DNA of 64,000 nucleotides, taken from the NCBI GenBank assembly GCA_033807695.1, contig CM066310.1, positions 558,001-622,000 on the forward strand. The letters are read 5' to 3'. The notes below the pieces were generated by a model that searched no databases, was not told the DNA's origin, and was given only the letters and a program-made list of their open reading frames with translations. Source of the stretch: Daedaleopsis sinensis (taxonomy: Eukaryota; Basidiomycota; Agaricomycetes; Polyporales; Polyporaceae). This document shows, one piece after another, positions 57,767-64,000 of this stretch. Within the stretch, counting starts at the first letter, position 1. Every line of letters starts with the position of its first letter. The translations under genes were made by a program, and so were the position numbers.

Positions 57767-59353
57767 CCATTCGCCCTCGCCTTCATCTCCACCCCCGCAC
57801 CACTTGAACTTTCACATCACGTCATGATATCATGCAGAGTGCTCGTATACCGCCTCACGTCGAGGCCTCGCGCTTCCGTACCAGGACTGCCACGACCAAG
57901 GGACCGCATTGGCCGTCGGTCGAAGACCTCAAGCTAGACCGCCCTAGTCGACTGGGAGCAGCAGGGTATTTGGGCATTGGGTTGTTGCGTTGGCTATGTT
58001 GTACGTGCGCAGCATATGTCTCTGTCTCCTTAGACTTATCATCAAGGACTACACGCTTCTAGCCTGTACGTCGAGGGCCTCCGAGTCGCAGGTTCCGCAT
58101 CGTTGCGATTGATAAACACACATGCATGCTTTTCATCCTACTCCTTCAAGGTCCTTGACATCCCTCTGTCTCGGAGGAGACCGTTGTGCGAGCGTCGTAA
58201 AGCGCATCGCGATGTCCAATCTCAACTAGCTGCCAGTGTTGAAGCTTCAGCTCTCACGGCCAGGCAGAATGTAGCAAGAGGTATACGTTCGGAATAGCCT
58301 CCGTCGAGAGCAGTCCGATTTGCTCCTCTTCTAGTGCTGGGCCGATATCAACTCGCTGCACGCGACCAGGATGATAACGTCCACCGGGTTAATCGTATAC
58401 GCGACCGCTTACCAGGGCAACGTCGAGCGTTGCTAGAGAGAATAAATATTCAGGCGAGTGTTCAAGTGGTACTACGCACTACTGATTGCTTGCGCAGTTA
58501 TGTACGTCCTTCAAGTTCCACAATGACTAGGGGGGCCATCGGCAAGGCTCGACATTGTCACTAGCCTGAGCACCATCGTACTCGTCCTGCAGCTCTTGAC
58601 TGAATGAATACTGATGCATGCATCCCGAGAACGTCCACCTCGAGCGTTTGGGTGACGAGAATATAGCGACGGCCCGTATTCTATGTGGGCAGTGATCAAC
58701 ACGACCGTATCTATTCATGTAGCTCAATGAACATTGACATTTGTACATCTGAGAGCGAGTATATCGGATGCTTCAGTGATGAGAAGGAGAATACAGCCGT
58801 AATCGAGTGTCGATCGAGTCACCATACTCGGGTGTTCACTGTCCTGCAGCTCAATGCACAGTTATATGTACATGCAAGAGCGTGCACTTCCGAGAGCACC
58901 TCGCGGTGACTACCTACGAGTACGATGCACGTAGTAGGGAGGAGGAGGAGGGAAATTTTAGCGAATACGGCGGACTCGAGGACGGCAACTCACTCGTAGA
59001 GAGTAGCATCGGGGCCACGTAGGCCGTCATCCGTACGTTCTGTCTGCTATCTATCGCATTTCTGACCATTCAACGGCCATGCATGGTAACACGCCGCTCT
59101 GCCGGAGGATAGAAGCGAGGGAAGGGACTCTCCAGATTAAGAGTCTGAGTCTATAGTAAGTAAGTATCGCAGTACAACAGTAATATATCACGCTGCCTAT
59201 CGTCACATCCGGGCTCTCCAAGGTCCCGCAACCCAGCAAATAAGATTACAAGATGGCATCTCACACAAACGACTTCGAACACTTGCAGGCCCCGCAGTCC
59301 GGAACATGCACGTCCGCCTCGCCCTAAGCATCCGGCCCCAGGTATCCGTATCT
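57767..59353. other. Gap between KSH1 and SMC2
   Basis: 3' flanks of two convergent genes. Several short frames (for example 57832-58062 + and 58685-59022 +) carry no motif. No gene is supported. Confidence 0.45.
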
Positions 59354-62300
59354 CTATCTCCTCGCACGGCGGCCGCCAGGCGGGACATTCTCGTCGTCGT
59401 CCACCGCGTGCGCGTGCGCCGCGCCCGCGCCCCCGCTCCCGGCCCCAGAGCGGCTCGCGGTGCGCTCGACGATGGACGTCCCGTCCCGGAAGCGCGTGCG
59501 GAAGAGGACGTTCGCGTTCGTGAAGAGGCCCTCCTTGAGGGAGACGACGATGAACTGCGAGCCCTTGAAGCGCGTGCGGAAGAGCTGCCCGATGTGCTGC
59601 GTGTGGCTCAGGTCGAGCGCCGCGTCGATCTCGTCGAGGATGTACATCGGCGCGGGCTTGAACTGCAGGAGGGACATGATGAGCGAGAGCGCGATGAGCG
59701 ACCTGCCGGGAAGAGGGGAGGGGGGTCGGTTAGCGTGCGTTACGGGAGCGGGTGTGATCACGGAGCGCGTACCGTTGACCACCGCTGAGCTCCGTGAGAC
59801 TCTGCTTCCACACAGTCCCGAGGCGGACCTTGACCTCCAGGCCCTGCATCAGGTCCTGGCCGTCTGGCGGCTGAAGCTTGGCGAAGTTGCCTGGGAGCAG
59901 CTCTGCGAAGATCGCGCCGAAGTCGCTGCGAGAACAAAACGCCCGTCAGTCGCGGTTCGGGGCAGGCTGCACAAGACGTACTCGTTCACTTTCGCCCAGG
60001 TCTTCTCGACCGCCTCGCGCTTGTGCCGATCGAGCGTCTCGAGTGTCTCGAGAATCCGCTGCTTGTCATCGTGGATTTTGCGCAAATTCTGTGTGACCTC
60101 TGTTTCCTTCTTCTCGATGCTGTGACAGAGGTTAAGGGGCGGCAGCGGGATGGATATGCCAACACTTACTCTTCAAGCATGTGCGCGGACTTCGGGTTTA
60201 TCTTCTTCTTCATGCCCTTCTGCGTCGCCTCAAGCTCCTGAGCTTTAGTCCTCAGCTGGCCAATGTCGACCTTCCTGAAATCGTATGGCGTGCCGGCCTT
60301 CCCGAATTGACTGTGTAGTTGTCACAAACGACTCTAAAAGGCGTACGAGGTGAGAGAGGCATACGTACTCGCGTTCCTGCACGATCCAATCGTACTGTTT
60401 CTCGAGATTCGCAACCATATTCTCGGCTGCAGTCTTCTCCTTGCTGATATGAGTAACCTCGTGCTCTCGTTGAGTGATCTTCAGATCGGTGTCCGAGATG
60501 GCTTGCTTCTTCTCCCTGATGACGCGATCGAGTGACTTGAGCTCCTCGTCATACCGGCTGAGTGTTGCACGCTCTTCAGCTAAATTCTTCTCGGCCTGAG
60601 CAGACAGGGCCTATCGGAGCAGGTCAGTTCCGTGGATATGTCAGAATGTTGAGCGCAGCAGTACCTCGACTTTCTCCAATTCCGCCTCCAGCTTCTCCAG
60701 CTCCTTTTGCAGCTTCTTGAGACCGGCGCGAGCGCTGTCTATGTCTTTCTCCGCTCGTAGAATATCCTGCTCGATTTGCTCTGTGTGCGACAAAGATCAC
60801 TCAACACGGCCGTTGGGGTGCAGAGACTCATACTCACCAGACTCGAGGGTAGCGGTCTGCAGCTCCTTCTGATGGGTCTTCACGAGTACTGTGTGCTCTC
60901 GAAGCGCAACCCGCTGCTTCTTGAGATCGACCTGGCATACAGGGAGCATTCAGTGTGGCGCGTTCAAACCTCTAGTTCTAGCGCGACTGACCTTGAGTTC
61001 GTCGATCTTCCCTTCCTTGTTGTTCTTGAACTCGTTCATGTCTTTCTCGAGCTTCTTGATGTCAGTTATCGCATCCTGCTTCTTTTTAGCAGCGACTTGG
61101 ATCCGCTCCTTGAGCGTAGCGATTTCGTTCCGGGCAGCCTCTACCTCTGCGCCGATCTATTGTGCAGTCGGGTGAGGTCAACCGGATGTCCGAACCGGGA
61201 AATTAGACTGAAGACACACCCTGGAGGCATTGCTGCCGTTGACCTGCTCCTGGAGGAGCTTCAGCTCATGCTCCTTCATGTTCAGCTCCCTGGAGAGCGC
61301 CTTCCATTTCTCGCGAGAATCGCGCCAACGAACCTCCTCCCGTTCGAGCGCCTCCAACTTGCGTCGTGCCTCTTGCAGGTTCCCCTCGGCCTCGATGAGC
61401 TGCTGTACCTTGATCAGAACACCTGAACTGCTCGGGGCGGCGCCTCCGCTCAGCGTTCCGGACGGATCGTACACGTCACCGTCGAGCGTGACGGACTTGA
61501 CGCCGACCTCGCGAGAGAAAGTGATCTGCTTGGCGGTCTGCGCGTCCTCACAAATGAACGTGCCACCAAAAACGTAGAACATCGCGTTGGCGACCTCGTT
61601 GGGGTGCCCGATAAGCGAAATCGCGAGGCGCGCCTTCCCCCCTGACATCCGCTCGGCCGCTTGGATTTTCTGCTCAGGCGGTCAGCTTCAGCGGTGAAGA
61701 TCCATAGTACAAGACATGCCTGAGGAGAGACGCGGAAGCTTTCGATCCTGTTCAGTGGGATGAGGGTAACGCGCTTCCTGAGACGACCCTGCGAGAGGAG
61801 CTGCTTGCCGACTTCATCGCTTTCGACGACGACGTTGTATAAGCGTCCGCCTGCGGTGATCTCGAGCGCGGTGGAAGCGTTGTAGTTGACCTGGTCAAGC
61901 TTTACGAGGGACGCGACAAGACCTTTGACCTTGTTGCGGTCGAAGTTGGGGTGGGGCGACTCATACTCGAAGTCGAGGCCAGCTACGCGTGACCTCACCG
62001 CATCGCGAGCCTACCCAACCAGGATCGGTATGAGGTAAGTGAAGATACGACACGTAGCGCACCTCTGCAAAGCGGCGAACATGGTTCTTGGCCTCGCGGA
62101 GGTCATTCTCGTGCTTCTGTTCTTTCTCGTCGCTCCAACCGGTCTCAGAGATTTTCTTCTTGAAGCTCTCGACGGTCGCGCGCATAGAGTCGAGATTCTG
62201 AGCGCTATCCTTGGCTTCACGCTCCACCTTCTTGTATCGCCCTTCCAGCTCACCCAGCTCCTTCTCTTTCATCCCGAGTTGCACCTTAGCTTGCTGCTCC

Positions 62301-63817
62301 TCGGCGCCTGCATGCGCCTTGCGCTCTTCTGCTTCGGAGATCTGACCCATATATCCACCACCCGTGGCACCGTTGTTGGACGAGGACAAGCCTGTCACTA
62401 GCGATTGCAAGAGGCTGTCAGTATTGTTAAGCGTCGCTTCCAAGGCGTCCTGTTTTTCCTTCACGGTCGCGTGTGTGAGCGTCAGCTTCTTGACTTGTTG
62501 AAGCTTATCTTCAGAACTCGCTCGAAGCTGGTATGCGTGTAACAGCCCGGCATGAGAACCACTGGAGCTTGTATGCATTTTATGCACTCACCTCCTCGAG
62601 TTCCCTCTCAGACACCGCAATCTTGCCTTCCTCGTCTTTGACGACACCGATCTTGAGCTCGACCTGAGTTCGCACCTTCGCGAGGTTCTTGCCGTGTTCG
62701 CTGACCTCCTCCTCTAACTTCTTGAACTTGCCGTCTTTCTTCAGCTCCTTCTCCCTCTGCTTGTTGACCTCGTTGATCTCTTTCTCTGCCGCCTTGATCT
62801 CCTTGTCAAACCTCCCCTTGTCATTCTTCAGTGCCGTCACCTCCCTCTCCGCAGCTTCTATCTCCCGTTGCTTCGCGATAGCGCGCTGGCGAGCCTCTGT
62901 GTACTCATGAGCACGTAGGGTACGTCCGATACGCTCCAGCTCGGTGCATGTCCGTTGCCACTGCACATAGGACCGCTTCTCCTCGCGTAACTTCGCCAGT
63001 TTGGGGGTGATCTCTTCGTCAAAGTCCGCCTGTAGCTCTTCAACCTTCATGTTCTTCCTAGCGATAATCTTGAGACTCTTCTCTTTGCGCTCCTCAAACA
63101 TTCGGGTCCCAGCAGCTTCTTCGACCATCCCGAGAATGTCTTGAGGCCGCATGTTGAGAACCTACCGCAAGCGGAAGGTCAAACTAATCGCCCCGTGCAG
63201 AACGCTTCGTCCGACCCGTACCTTGGTGATCCGCCCTTGCATGATGAGGAAGTTGGGATTGTTGATGTTCAGCTGGACACTCTGGAACAGGGTTTGCACT
63301 TGCTGTTGTGTCGCTTTGTGGCCGTTGACAAGGTATTTAGAGAGATTAGGTATCGCAATCTTGCACGAAGACATCTAGTATCGGTCGAATGAATGACTAT
63401 GAACGAATACGCACCTGTCGGGTTACGGTCACTTGAGCGCATTCATAGCCGAGAGGACTCGTCGCACGATCGGTGTTGTCAAAGACGATGGTAACACTTG
63501 CTTTGGTGACCCCAGCTTGACCACGCTTGTAGATGAGGTCCTGCTGGTTTTGTGCACGCATCTGGGAAGAGGAGTCAGAGACCCATTCCCAACCGTCGTG
63601 GTCTCTCGCTTGATCCATAGCCAGCCTGTGTATACCAAAATCCACTCACCGATGCCATGTTGGTTAAGCCCAGCACAAAGCAGATAGCGTCGAGAATGTT
63701 GGACTTCCCAGAGCCGTTAAGGCCTGTGATGGCATTGAAGGAAGGATCCCATCCCGTAATTTGCGTCCTCACGGGGTATGATTTGAAGCCGTCGAGGATC
63801 AGCTCCTGAATATGCAT
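59354..63817 (-). CDS. SMC2: Condensin subunit Smc2
   Basis: A long gene of about twelve exons, roughly 1,200 aa. The N-terminus [20 protein letters not shown] leads to Walker [10 protein letters not shown] (residues 32-40). Next is [33 protein letters not shown] and [20 protein letters not shown], diagnostic of Smc2 rather than other SMC proteins. Two long coiled coils flank the hinge ([31 protein letters not shown]). The C-terminal head has [27 protein letters not shown], the ABC signature LSGGQRS split by an intron, and Walker [13 protein letters not shown]. Smc2 pairs with Smc4 to form condensin, which compacts mitotic chromosomes using ATP. The tail after [10 protein letters not shown] is Ala/Gly-rich and fungal-specific. 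The start ATG at 63817 fits family length exactly. Confidence 0.95.
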
Positions 63818-64000
63818 GTCACAGTTCCCGTCTCAATACAAGAAGATGAGGCTGAAGCGGAGGGGTGGTCCCAGTCGAGGAGGAGGTGGTCGCGACTTGG
63901 ACGCGTTGGTGGCGCGTCGCGTCGCGTTCAACAGCGCGCGTAGGTCACGTGCTGCTGCCTTATATAGGAAGCCATATTAGGGGCCCAAACAATACTTGGA
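63818..64000. other. SMC2 upstream region
   Basis: Promoter side of SMC2 and possibly of a rightward gene beyond the window. It contains an ACGCGT box, a CACGTG E-box (63946-63951) and CTTATATAGG (63959-63968) that reads as a TATA box on the plus strand. Confidence 0.5.
63901..63906. promoter_or_regulatory. MluI cell-cycle box (MCB-type) upstream of SMC2
   Basis: ACGCGT lies 84 bp before the SMC2 ATG. In fungi this palindrome is bound by MBF-type factors and gives G1/S expression; use here is inferred. Confidence 0.5.

Noticed and set aside
1..64000. CRISPR arrays, bacterial operons, biosynthetic cluster
   Set aside because: No regularly spaced repeats, no ribosome-binding-site-linked genes, and no PKS, NRPS or terpene synthase core gene. 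The gene content is ordinary eukaryotic.

Overview
The window is nuclear DNA of a filamentous basidiomycete, most likely a wood-decaying agaricomycete of the Polyporales type. The evidence is genes cut by many 45-90 nt GT-AG introns, GC-rich coding sequence, and families typical of mushrooms: an expanded FunK1-like kinase, fungalysin M36 proteases, OPT transporters and a Tnp2-type DNA transposon. No search was run. Calls rest on translated motifs and on splice models; where exon lengths are given they sum to whole codons.

Layout. 1-915 is the 3' end of the checkpoint gene MAD1 (+). 1576-2905 is a fungal-specific kinase (-), followed by a small membrane protein (3394-4160, +). 4730-13468 is a complete 8.7 kb transposon with 36-bp inverted ends and a 7-bp flanking duplication. 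It carries an intact 1129-aa Tnp2 transposase, an intact eight-exon companion gene (567 aa), and an opposite-strand gene with one internal stop. A tRNA-Ser(CGA) with an intron follows at 13760-13858. From about 13.88 to 22.38 kb lies a tandem duplication, each unit holding one secreted fungalysin gene (-). Next come a GPI-anchored GH105-like hydrolase (23683-25491, +), a multi-AT-hook protein (25922-28348, -), an OPT transporter (30046-33055, +), an Msb1/Mug8-domain polarity protein (34281-38001, -), a small proline-rich membrane protein (38411-39397, -), a cyclophilin with a mitochondrial-type leader (43686-44607, +), a second OPT transporter (48624-51343, -), the tiny secretory gene Kish/KSH1 (57344-57766, +) and the condensin gene SMC2 (59354-63817, -).

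How the genes relate. MAD1 and SMC2 are chromosome-segregation genes at the two edges, with an MluI-type cell-cycle box just upstream of SMC2. The fungalysins, GH105 enzyme and two OPT transporters suit saprotrophic nutrition: proteins are cut outside the cell, oligopeptides taken in, and pectin fragments trimmed. These are not operons. The only strong mobile unit is the Tnp2 element.

The most noteworthy items are the intact Tnp2 element with unusual ends and target duplication, its spliced partner gene and its broken third gene; the head-to-tail fungalysin duplication; the loss or gain of three adjacent introns between the two OPT paralogs; and the Kish gene whose first coding exon is only the ATG. 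Large gene-poor stretches (39.4-43.7, 44.6-48.6 and 51.3-57.3 kb) hold open frames on both strands that look like GC-rich noise.
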